From: Rhipicephalus microplus
Taxonomy: Eukaryota; Arthropoda; Arachnida; Ixodida; Ixodidae
NCBI RefSeq assembly: GCF_043290135.1
Contig: NC_134701.1
Location: 100,208,702-100,272,701 of the forward strand
DNA: 64,000 nucleotides
Reading direction: 5' to 3'
This document shows, one piece after another, positions 32,152 to 41,335 of this stretch; positions within the stretch are counted from its first letter, which is position 1; each line of letters starts with the position of its first letter. Below the pieces are notes generated by a model. It had not been told where the DNA came from. It saw only the letters and a list, made by a program, of their open reading frames with translations, and made no database searches. Both the position numbers and the translations under genes were made by a program.

Positions 32152-34925
32152 CTATGCAGGGCGGTCGCACTCAGACAAGGTGTTCCACTCAGACACTGTT
32201 CGCGGAAAAAAGGAAAATTTATATGTATCTGTTCTAGCAAAATATGGTGTAAAAGAGTTTGGTTGGTGATGTCGTGTATATTTGGTTGACAAAGGGGTTA
32301 AATACATGATAGGGTCAATCGCAACTCTATGGTTAAGCAAGGAACTCAGGAAGTCTAAGCGCAGTTGCCTTCTTCTAGACTGAAGTAGTGGAATATTGTT
32401 AGCTGACATTACTTCAGATGGAGAATTCGTGTGACGAAATTTAGAATATATAAAGCGAACTGCTTTTCTCTGAATTCTTTCCAATTTGTCTATGTTACAT
32501 TTGGTGTAGGAATTTCACACTACGCATGCGTACTCCAATTTCGGTCGAATGTAGGATTGATAACACAGAAGTTTTACACTTGGTGGTGAATTGCGGAGCT
32601 TGTGTCTCAGGAAGCATAATTTTCTGAAAGCAGTTGCACAAATGTTTTCAATGTGTGAATTCCAAGACAAGTTAGTAGTGAACCTAACACCTAGATATTT
32701 GTAGTTATTGACCTGTTTAAGTGTAGATGAACCTAGGGAGTAAGCATAGTGAAGAGGATATTTTTTCGAGTTATACACCTGGAAACTGTTTTTTTCTGTA
32801 TTTACAATAATACCCCATTTGTTGCACCATTTGTATATGTAGTCTAGATTTTTGTGTAGCTCTATTTGATCATTTTTGTTATGAATTTCACGAAATAAAA
32901 CGCAGTCGTCTGCGAACAAACGAATCTGGACGGTTGGCTCAATTACATCTACAATATCATTTATGTAACACAAGAATAGCAAGGGCCCCAATACACTGCC
33001 TTGGGGCACACCCGACGTGACTGGCAAAAGACTCGAATTTCGACCCTCGATGGCGACGTACAGCACCCGATTATTCAGGTATTCAGCTACCCATGCGACC
33101 AATACCTCTGAAAGACCTATTTTATTTATTTATAGATTAATTTCTCATGAGGAACTTTATCGAAGGCCTTAAAAATGTCTAGAAAAATGGTGTCTATCTG
33201 AATGTTGTCATCGAGGGCGCTGGCAAATGCATGCTTAACAGTAACAAGCTGCGTCACGGTCGAATACTTTTTTCTAAACTCGTGCTGGAAATGTGTTAGT
33301 ATAGAGTGTGTTTCAAGAAATTCTGTAATCTGGTTCGCTATAATGTGTTCTATTATTTTACAGCATGAGGAAGTTAGCGATATTGGCCTGTAATTAGGTA
33401 CTGATAATCTGTCACCTTTTTTGAAGATAGGCGCCACTCGGGCCATTTTCCAGTCACGCGGCAAAGTTGCTGTTGACAGGGAAGCATGGAAGATTATAAA
33501 GAGGAATTCGCCAACGCATTCGGCATAACGTCAGAGAAAGGCATTGGGCAGATCGTCAGGACGGCAACTCTTTTTCGTATTTAGGTTTACAAGCATGGAA
33601 ACCAAACCAGCATATGAAATGAAATGGACCTCGAATGGTTGAGATGACGCTACAGAAAACGTAGATGCTCCGTAAACATTAAACACGCTATGAAAGTATG
33701 TGTTGAAATGATTTGCAATGTCGCCAGGATTTGTAACTATGCGGCTGTCAAGTACAATCTTTGAAATGGGTTTCTTCCTATCCTTAAGATAATTCCAGAA
33801 CTTGGAAGGATCATTCTTTATAAAGTCGGGCATCAAGGTTTTAAAGTAGTATTCTTTTGAGCGGTGTATTCTTTCAGCAAGGATTCTTTGATGCTCCTTG
33901 ATAACGGCGCGCTGCGCATGCTGCTTCCTTAGCCGTTTAACTTTCCTTTTTAGTTTAACAATTTCATGCGTCATCCATTGCGTACGTTTATGCGTTCGTT
34001 TGGGTTTGCTAGGGATAAAGTTATTAATACAGTATTGGCACGTCTCAACAAATTTTTCCCAAAGAGCGCACGTGCCTAAAGCGTCATCGTTAAATTCTGC
34101 AAGTACAGCTTCCATGTATTCTATTGCACGGTCATCATCAGCTCTCGAATAATCCTTAAAATACTGCATGGGTGATTTTTGGTGGCTATCGCATTGAAAC
34201 AGAGGAATTGTCACGCTTAATAGTTCATGATCTGAAAGCCCCTGTTCCACGACTACAGTATATCCTGAAAAAGCACGTTTTACGAATACCAAATCTAGGA
34301 TAGAGCTTGCATGTCCTTGCACGCGTTTTGGTTGCCTGACTATTTGAGTTAGATCCTGAGTGAGCATAATATCAAATAAAGTGTTAGCATTTTTACTGAA
34401 CTGGGAACAGGTCAGCCACTTCCAGTCTACACTTGGCAAATTTAGGTCTCCTACCAAAAAGATTTGCTTATTAAAAAACCTTGACATATGTTCTTTCAGA
34501 AAAGTTAGGTACTCCGGGATCGCATCTGGAGGCCTGTAGCATGCGTACAAGATAAACCTATGTCCCCAGCTGGACAATTGTACGCACAAGCATTCAAGAA
34601 TGCCAACATCAGCAGCAATCGTCGCTTCGATATCTGGTTTGACAAGGATGGCTACTCCCCCTCCTCTGGCAGATCGGTCTTTTCGATACAGGTTGTAACA
34701 GGGGGGAAATACCTCGTCATCACTAATCTCCTCTCGCAACCACGTCTCCGTTAACACCGCAATATGGGGATCATACTGCATAAGCATGCTTTCTAAGGAA
34801 TCTATTTTATTAGTGACACTGCGCAAGTTTATGTTAGGTAGTCTAAGTTCTTTTCGTTTGTTTGTGTTCCCGCTATTTTTACACAACCTAGCTTTGTTTT
34901 TATAGGGAGGGGTGACAGAAGGCAT
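32152..34925 (-). pseudogene. Element F ORF2: APE endonuclease and reverse transcriptase
   Basis: The endonuclease domain uses Asn 32-34 (N-I-N-L), Glu 60 (T-E-T-W-L), Tyr 130, Asp 160 and Asn 162 (V-G-D-L-N), Asp 211, and S-D-H at 231-233. All catalytic residues are present. The RT has Y-R-P-I-S-L-T-S, F-L-D-I-F-K-A-F-D, G-V-P-Q-G-S-V-L-G-P and the catalytic F-A-D-D (32905-32916). Three lesions are seen: an in-frame TGA at 33531-33533, a frameshift in an A/T-rich run near 33110-33128, and an in-frame TGA at 32515-32517, where a Trp is expected. The protein would be about 920 residues, normal for L2/CR1. The start at 34925 lies 23 bp after ORF1. Confidence 0.88.
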
Positions 34926-34948
34926 TTGGTCTGTATTACATTCCTCAG

Positions 34949-35839
34949 TTATGATTGTCGCGGCTTGTGGCTTCGCGTATTTGGCCGACGGATTTCAACT
35001 TCTACGGTATTTCTGGCAACGTTTTTTGGAACGGGCACTATATCTTTTTTGTCTTCGTTCCAGACGTATTCCTTCTTGTTGATATATAGCTTGTTGTACA
35101 CCAGCGAGGTTTTATCGCCATTATCTCGATTCGTTTTACAGCTCCACCATAGTTTTCTTCTGATTTCCCGTACTCTTACAGAGAAATCCTCCCCAATAGA
35201 GAAATCTGTGTCTTTTAGTTTGAAACACTGTTTCAAATTTTTTGTCTTGTCTCTTGAATCTAGTAGTTTGAGAATCACGGGCCTGACCTTGCCGGGTGAT
35301 GGCCGCCCCACTCTATGGATACGCTCAATAGTCACCGGATCTAGCTCAAGAATGCCCTTTATTATATCATTGTTCACAGTGGACTCTAGCGACTCGTTTT
35401 TCTCTTCTTCCGATTCAGGTAGTCCGTAAACAATGATATTGGACCTTCTGATTTGGTTTTCAAGATCATCAATCCTTGCTTCAAGATTCGCAATCTGTTG
35501 CTGACATGACGTGACCTTTATTTCTAGGCTGGCTAATGAAAACTTTTTGTCTATATCGGTCAAGCGTTTTTCCTTAACTTCCTTGATGTCAGTTGCGATT
35601 TCACTAAGTTGCTTTGCTATTTGTTCTAGAGTAGGGCCGCGGTTAGTCTCAATATCGCCACTTAGCAGAAGGCTCCTTCTAACAGATGACGCCACATCAA
35701 ACAATATGCAACATATTCCGCAACCGAACAACCGTGGGCACGGCAACATCACCATGAATGGATCGCTAGAACGAAAGCACTTTCCGTATCGTTTGCTTAC
35801 CTGTACAAAATACAGGAAGGGATTAGATGCGACCCACAT
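34949..35839 (-). CDS. Element F ORF1: leader, degenerate 2A-like motif, coiled coil, RNA-binding domain
   Basis: The frame is open for 296 codons from the ATG at 35839; an alternative start is the ATG at 35755. A hydrophobic Cys-rich leader precedes G-D-I-E-T-N-R-G-P (about residues 61-69), which is the 2A consensus with its first Pro changed to Arg. Next come a Glu/Lys-rich heptad region (A-N-L-E-A-R-I-D-D-L-E-N-Q-I) and R-S-N-I-I-V-Y-G-L-P-E-S, the start of an L1-type RRM. A basic C-terminus follows. ORF1 would bind element RNA. The open frame also runs upstream through the repeated 5' region and into the gypsy sequence to 36460, which is fortuitous at the junction. Confidence 0.75.
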   Translation of the reverse strand: MWVASNPFLYFVQVSKRYGKCFRSSDPFMVMLPCPRLFGCGICCILFDVASSVRRSLLLSGDIETNRGPTLEQIAKQLSEIATDIKEVKEKRLTDIDKKFSLASLEIKVTSCQQQIANLEARIDDLENQIRRSNIIVYGLPESEEEKNESLESTVNNDIIKGILELDPVTIERIHRVGRPSPGKVRPVILKLLDSRDKTKNLKQCFKLKDTDFSIGEDFSVRVREIRRKLWWSCKTNRDNGDKTSLVYNKLYINKKEYVWNEDKKDIVPVPKNVARNTVEVEIRRPNTRSHKPRQS

Positions 35840-36164
35840 GGTGGTGATGCCGCCGTACCCAGTGCCAGCCCAGTCCTCGGGAGTGCCTTTTATAGCCGAA
35901 TCAGCAGATGACGTCCCCCAGCTACTGGTCACGTGGTGATGTGGTGGTATCTTGCTTTGGAAAGCCGATGGGCTTTTCCACGAGAAAGCCGGGAGATTGT
36001 CAGTCGGTTTGTGGCAGTCGGAGGCGTTCCACCCATGCGACGGCGCAACTTTCGTCGCACCAGCGCACGTTTTGTTGATGATGTGCACCAGGCCAAATAT
36101 CTGTACAAAATACAGGAAGGGATTAGATGCGACCCACATGATGGTGATGCCGCCGTACCCAGTG
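35801..36164 (-). repeat. Duplicated 64-bp 5' exon-like block of element F
   Basis: The 64-bp blocks 36101-36164 and 35801-35864 differ at one position and start exactly 300 bp apart. The outer copy begins 3 bp inside the 5' end of the element. Each contains an ATG followed by 12 codons and ends in TTTTGTACAG. The inner copy continues GTAAGC, a strong splice donor; the outer copy continues ATATTTGG. Confidence 0.9.
35887..35894 (-). promoter_or_regulatory. Internal TATA box of element F
   Basis: TATAAAAG on the minus strand has its first T 30 bp upstream of the first base of the inner 64-bp block (35864), where the sequence reads GCACTGG. The same block begins TCACTGG at the outer 5' terminus, close to an arthropod initiator. 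TATA spacing and block start therefore agree on a transcription start near 35863-35864. Inference from sequence only. Confidence 0.6.
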
Positions 36165-36167
36165 AGA

Positions 36168-37400
36168 ATTGAATTCAAAGAGCCCATCTGGCGTAGCGAA
36201 CGCAGTCTTCTCTTTATCAGACTCATGCATCGGAATCTGCCAATAACCGGAGCGCAAGTCGAGACTTGAAAAGTACTCGGCAGCTTGTAAAGTATCAAGA
36301 GCGTCGTCAATGCGAGGCATTGGGTAGACGTCCTTACGAGTGATTTTGTTGAGTGATCTGTAATCAATGCAAAACCGCACCGAGCCATCCTTTTTTTCAC
36401 TAGTATGACAGGAGAAGACCATGCGCTTGTCGAAGGCCTGATGACGTTGCGCGCGAGCATGTCGTTGACTTGTTCTTCTATAAGCTTGCGTTAAGAAGCC
36501 GACGCACGGTAAGGGCGGCGGCGAATCACACAGGATCCGTTGGTGTCGATACGATGGGCGGTCACTGTTGTTTGACCCAGACCTTCGGAACAAACGTCAA
36601 AGCAAGTTTTGTGCTTCACTAATAACGCTAGCAAGGCATCAGTTTGCATTGGGTTGAGATGTTCACACAAAGTGGCCTTGAGAGCAGGTAATGCATCTTC
36701 CGCTGGCATACACTAGGAGAATGACGAAGCAGATGAACCAGCGATGACAAAAAGCAGTGCTTCTTCGGTAATGCTGGCAACAGTGGTCCCCTCTGGCAAA
36801 AGAAGTGGTTCTGGCGTCGTGTTGCAGGCCATGATGCTTGCATAACCATGGGAGAACTGCACTAAACAAGATGCGATGATGATCCCTCGAAAAATGCAGC
36901 GCTGGCAAGGAACAACCACAGCGTCACTATCTAGAATGTCTCGCGACTTGATCGTAAGGACACGTTCTTGTCCGGGAGGCAGGAGGAAATCCGCAGCTGT
37001 CACAAGGTTGGGCGACGAAAGGTCGGCAGCAGAAGAAAGCTCAGTGTCCGTAATACGAATGAGGGGCCGACCACATGAAATTACAGCAGACGCCGCTGAC
37101 AAGAAGCCCCAGCCTAAGATTATCTGATGAGCGCACGAAGACAGCACAGCCAATTGTATGTGATGACGGATTCCATCGATGAGAATACGAGCAGTGCACA
37201 ACCTGGTCGGGCGATTTGGACTGTCATTAGCGCCGCATAACATGGGACCGGCATAAGGAGTTTGCACTTTACGCAGGCGAAAACACCATTCACGATCAAT
37301 TACCGAAATTGCGGCTCCAGTGTCTATAAGGGCGTCAACAAAAACACCTTCCACAGAAACAGGCAGTAAATTAGCTGGACGAGACGGAGGAGTTGTAGCG
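36168..37400 (-). pseudogene. pol: Element E pol N-terminal part: protease and RT fingers
   Basis: The protease frame from 37354 has V-D-A-L-I-D-T-G-A-A-I-S-V-I (D-T-G at about 37316-37324) and I-I-L-G-W-G-F-L, in which the usual Asp of G-W-D-F is Gly. RT begins near 36490 with a [12 protein letters not shown] entry. A 1-nt loss in a run of seven A (36391-36397) shifts the frame before [15 protein letters not shown]. It ends at [11 protein letters not shown], where element F cuts in. At least one further frame change lies near 36710. Confidence 0.85.
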
Positions 37401-37440
37401 TTCCGACGACAAGCAGTTTCCCCTCCAAAAACTGCACCTT

Positions 37441-38649
37441 CTAGTTTTCCGAGTCCCGAGAGATCGGAGCGGGACGCAAGGGTGATGACGTACGCCGAAA
37501 CGGTGACGGAGAACGGCGGCGAGATGAACGCGAAGGATGAGGCCCAGCATGAGACCGTGGAGGGGAGGGCGACTGACGGAAGGTGGATGGATACGGTGCG
37601 GGATCGTATTCATCGGGTCTCGGGGAAAAGTCTCTCTCGTAAGCTGAGTAACCACGTCGTTCATCCTGCTGACGGCGGCGGCAGAAACGGGATATATGAC
37701 CCCTTATGCCACAGTACAAGCCGATGGGGCGGGGAGGATGCCATGTAGAATAGTGGCGTGGCCTTGGCATTTGCGTTGTCATCGCAGCCACATGGTCGCA
37801 TCCGACGTCCGCAGGCACGGTTGGAACTGGTGCAGGAGCCCGCGATGCAACTTCTGCGTACAAAGGCACTGGGAAGCGCACAGGAGACGGGGCATGTGCA
37901 GCGCTTGTCATTGATGCCAATTCGTTCTTGATTATCTCTCGCAGGTTGGGAGGAGGTGTGTGGACAGACGCAACGATAGGGTTGCCTGGAATAAGGCCGT
38001 GAAGTTCTTCTCTGACAATTGTGCGGATAAGGGCCCGCAATTCATGCGCTTTGGTAAAGCGAGTGTCGCAGGAGGCGTGTGGAAGGCGCATGGAATGAAG
38101 CGCGTCCAGGCGTTGGCATGTAGTGATGACGTCCCGGACGGTAGTCGGATTATGAATCACGAGAGCACTGAAGGCCACAGAGTTGATACCTTTCAGTAGA
38201 TGTCGGATGCGATCGGCCTCCATCATGTCATTTTGTGCTCGGCGACAGAGAGCCAAAATATCTTCAATGTAGGACGTATACGATTCGTCGTCCCCTTGGA
38301 TGCGGCTTGCGAGCTTCTGTTTCGCTACTACAGAACATCCTGCAGACGTGCCAAATACCTGACGGAGATGCCCCGTGAAGGCCGACTTATTGGAGAAGTC
38401 GCTCTCGTGGTTTTAATACCAGATTTTAGCGACGCCATCGAGGTAAAAAGGAACGTATCGCTGTTTGTGCGCCTCGTCCCAATAATTACAAACGCTGGTT
38501 CGATCATAACTGTCGAGCCATTCTTCGACGTCTTCGTTGCGAAGGCCGGAGAATACCGGAGGGTCCCGATGAGAGGTACTCACGGTGTAGTGAAGCCTAA
38601 GGGGCTGAGAAGGAGCGGTTGCAGCAGCGGGCGGGTTGAGTTCTGCCAT
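37441..38649 (-). pseudogene. gag: Element E gag, one in-frame stop
   Basis: The start is the Met at 38649 (M-A-E-L-N-P-P). The N-terminal retrotransposon-gag domain includes F-S-G-L-R-N-E-D-V-E-E-W-L and A-K-I-W-Y, then a TAA at 38413-38415, after which the same frame continues to the end. A knuckle near 37730-37690 reads L-Y-C-G-I-R-G-H-I-S-R-F-C, where the first Cys of C-x2-C-x4-H-x4-C is Gly-Leu, so zinc binding is probably lost. The Arg/Ser/Pro-rich tail ends R-D-S-E-N-stop. The protease region follows in another frame, suggesting frameshifted Pol synthesis in the intact family. Confidence 0.85.
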
Positions 38650-38725
38650 CGCTGTTGCTTGAGGGCACAACCGTCGACCAGACCGGTGCTCCAGGAGTGA
38701 CGGGTAGAGCAGGAGGACGTGGGAA

Positions 38726-38743
38726 CCAAAGCACGCTCCACCA
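38726..38743 (-). promoter_or_regulatory. Putative primer-binding site of element E
   Basis: Four bases inside the right LTR the minus strand reads TGGTGGAGCGTGCTTTGG. A site starting TGG complementary to a tRNA 3' CCA is expected here. The tRNA species was not identified. A similar TGGTGGAGGTGCTGGG follows the LTR remnant at 39330. Confidence 0.5.
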
Positions 38744-38747
38744 CTTT

Positions 38748-38896
38748 TGAGACCACGTCCGGTACGGCAGCAACCAGGTAATCCTTTTTTATTCCAGACG
38801 CACGAGCGCGAGAGCCAGCCCACGTGACATACGATGATGATCACTACAATGGTTTGGTCATACAGACGAAGATGAAATACATAGTCAGCGCTCACA
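38748..38896 (-). repeat. LTR of element E (5' LTR)
   Basis: Matches 29494-29642 over 149 bp with six substitutions and no indel by eye. It is followed by a short (AT)n run in which the element landed. Confidence 0.92.
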
Positions 38897-38913
38897 ATAT
38901 ATATATGTATATG

Positions 38914-39047
38914 TAGTCCATTAGATCCTCCGTGAGTGGTCACAACGTGGTTTATTTCGACGTTTCGGCCTAGAGTCTGGCCAGACTCTAGGCCGAAACG
39001 TCTAAATAAACCACGTTGTGACCGCTAACGGAGGATCTACTGGACTA
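38914..39047. repeat. 134-bp spacer-free palindrome
   Basis: Two 67-bp arms meet at 38980/38981 with four mismatches; the central 40 bp, CGTTTCGGCC through its inverse, is perfect. Each arm reads outward CTAGGCCGAAACGTC, then TAAATAAACC, then ACGTTGTGACC. The GAAACGT...AAATAAAC combination recurs beside the hammerhead-like motif at 55342-55382 and resembles tails of Penelope-like elements. Head-to-head joining of two such tails is one explanation. TA-rich tracts flank both sides. Confidence 0.85.
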
Positions 39048-39082
39048 TATACAACGCTACGGCCACTCAACCACCATGCCTG

Positions 39083-39388
<306 letters not shown>

Positions 39389-39414
39389 ATATATATATAT
39401 ATATATATATATAT
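39389..39414. repeat. (TA)n microsatellite
   Basis: A short AT tract of about 13 units directly after the second TTACTCGTAACA word. Confidence 0.9.
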
Positions 39415-41250
39415 GGGAGTGTTGGATTACCAAAAAACAGCGTTTTCCAGTGCTGAATAAGTTGTAATAAAGATAAAATATACTCCCCGTGTGCTGGGTC
39501 GCGATTTTTTTCTGTTTGCAGTAGTCCAAATGGTTCAACTGTTAGTACCAATAGAGCATTTTAGGAGGACCGACTTTCAAACCAAGCGGAGTAAGTGGTA
39601 GGGGATAACAGTTGAACCCTTCCATATGCTCCCGCAGTTAGTTCAAATCGGTTCAAAATTTGAGGCAGTACATTTAGATCCTAAAGGACGAATGGCATAC
39701 CCCACTTTAGTCCGTTTCGGCTTAGAGTGAAGGGTGGTTGCTATAACTTCTTCGGAAGCAGGCCCAGTACCGGCTGCATTGTGTGCTTGGACAACAATGC
39801 CGTACTTCATGAGACGGTGCAGATTGTCCAGTACGTTGTCTCTACGTATTCTACTCTGCTATCTTTTTCCTTGTTTCGTGCCGGAGGAACGTTACTGTAG
39901 CCGGTAACACGGTTCACCTCGACATGCTTCAACTGGAAGCTGTCGTCGGTGTGCATGGGCGACGCGGTATTTGACGTGATATACCAAGATGGTGCCGTAC
40001 TCTTTCTTTGGTGTCGTCGTTCCCTCTTCAGTACGTTCTTCGGGATAAACGAGAGCGCTCTCCAACAAATGCGATTAACTTAAGATGCATATCTTAAGAT
40101 GCATAGCCGTAGCCTTGCGACGTGACGATTACCAGCAGGTATGAAAAGAGATGGATAGTACATTTGCAGTTATTGAAGGTAACTGATTTTTTTTATCACA
40201 AAGTAGCTGCTTCATAATTTCACAGCCATGCAGGTTCATATAGTTGTGTCTAATGTTTTACTTTCTAATATGCATTATGTGCACAAAAATGTTACGCATA
40301 TCTACAAGAAGAACGGAAACAAAGGCAGACGGTGTTTCGTGCTAGTTTTCGGCTCTCTGTATGTCTTTTTACTAGGCCTCTTCTACCTTTGTAGCAATAA
40401 AAAGACGCCATAGTTTTTCTGAAATGCACCGTCAATTACTCTAGTGTCTCTTTGTTGCCATCAAGACTACGAATAAAGCACCTTTTAAAAAATATTACCA
40501 ATGTGTCAAGAAGATAAAAAGTCTTCGCGTTTATTTTCATCACGATGTTTAGACAGCAAGCCCTCCCGCCAGCGTTATCTTTTATACGACGGAAAAGAGG
40601 AATAATCTGTCACTTTAAATTGATGACTTCTACTGTGAGAGGTGTCTGTGTGCCTGTTAGAGGTGAATTGTGTGTTTCACCATTCATCATCATACATGTT
40701 TAATAAATTAGGAGAAAATCAAGGTCCAATCATGGTTCCTAAATCACGCACCAAAATCGTGATGCCTCACGTCACGAATTTCCAAGTGTAGTGATCGTCT
40801 TTCGGCGCCGTTAACGCTGCGAAATTTTCTGCATCTTAGTATTTCAAGGTTTAGGCCCCGTGAAAGGACCAGTTACCTTATTCTTACCGATTCGTGACTG
40901 CCCAAACCTTTGTAGTTGCCGTAAAAATATGCGACGTCACGATTAATGATGCACAACAGGCAGCGCCGCCACTCACATTAATTTTTGCCACGTTTTCTCG
41001 TTTAATAGGCGTCTCTTCACCACAAGCTTGGCGTTTTCGGGGATGGTAAAAGTGTAGTTTACCATTACGAGAAAATTAGTTTTGCTTGTTAGTGTGCCTT
41101 TGAAGCAGGGGCACCATATTTTTTGGGTGGAGGTCCAAGCTTCTTGAAGTCGAAACAGGGATGGGCCGCGCAGAACGTTACATTGAGAAGGGGTTGTGGG
41201 GAAGGGGAGGCCTTACGCAAGCATAAAGCGTGATTTTAGAATATAATTTC

Positions 41251-41255
<5 letters not shown>
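39415..41255. other. Gene-free stretch
   Basis: No domain is recognisable. A perfect 20-bp palindrome CTTAAGATGCATATCTTAAG lies at 40079-40098, overlapped by a tandem partial copy. The rest is AT-rich with chance frames. Confidence 0.5.

Positions 41256-41334
<79 letters not shown>
41256..41334. repeat. (TA)n microsatellite
   Basis: About 39 uninterrupted TA units. Confidence 0.95.

Positions 41335-41335
<1 letters not shown>

Larger units (their letters stand above)
31963..36167 (-). mobile_element. L2/CR1-like non-LTR retrotransposon inserted in gypsy E (element F)
   Basis: Removing 31963-36167 rejoins the gypsy RT between a Phe-Glu-Phe-Asn end (36168) and a Val-Met-Pro-Phe-Gly start (31962), exactly as in related gypsy elements. 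The boundaries are therefore precise to within the target duplication, which is at most about 3 bp (AAT). The element has a repeated 5' region, ORF1 and ORF2 in order on the minus strand, and an A/T-rich 3' end (AATAAATATTAAATAAAATAAAT-like). Length is 4205 bp and looks complete. ORF2 has two stops and one frameshift. A 2A-like motif near the ORF1 start has lost its key proline. Confidence 0.92.
29494..38896 (-). mobile_element. Ty3/gypsy retrotransposon with both LTRs, split by element F (element E)
   Basis: Two 149-bp LTRs (29494-29642 and 38748-38896) bound a minus-strand gag-protease-RT-RNase H-integrase region, interrupted at 31963-36167 by a non-LTR element. Without the insert the element is about 5.2 kb. 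I count six mismatches between the LTRs, about 4 percent. A polypurine tract lies inside the left LTR and a TGG-starting primer-binding-like site inside the right one. It landed in (TA)n, so its target duplication cannot be read: left flank TATTA, right flank ATATA. Gag has one stop, the RT start has a 1-nt loss and pol has further frame changes, so it is non-autonomous now. Confidence 0.92.

Noticed and set aside
34926..35429. 167-codon plus-strand frame over element F ORF1
   Set aside because: It is antisense to ORF1, whose coiled coil and RNA-binding motifs are recognisable.
37320..37748. 142-codon plus-strand frame over gypsy E gag
   Set aside because: It is antisense to the Arg/Ser/Pro-rich Gag tail, whose codons leave the opposite strand open.
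38926..39035. The 39-kb palindrome as an intact hammerhead pair
   Set aside because: Only the GAAAC part is present; the CUGANGA box is replaced by CTGGCCA, so it can only be a relic.
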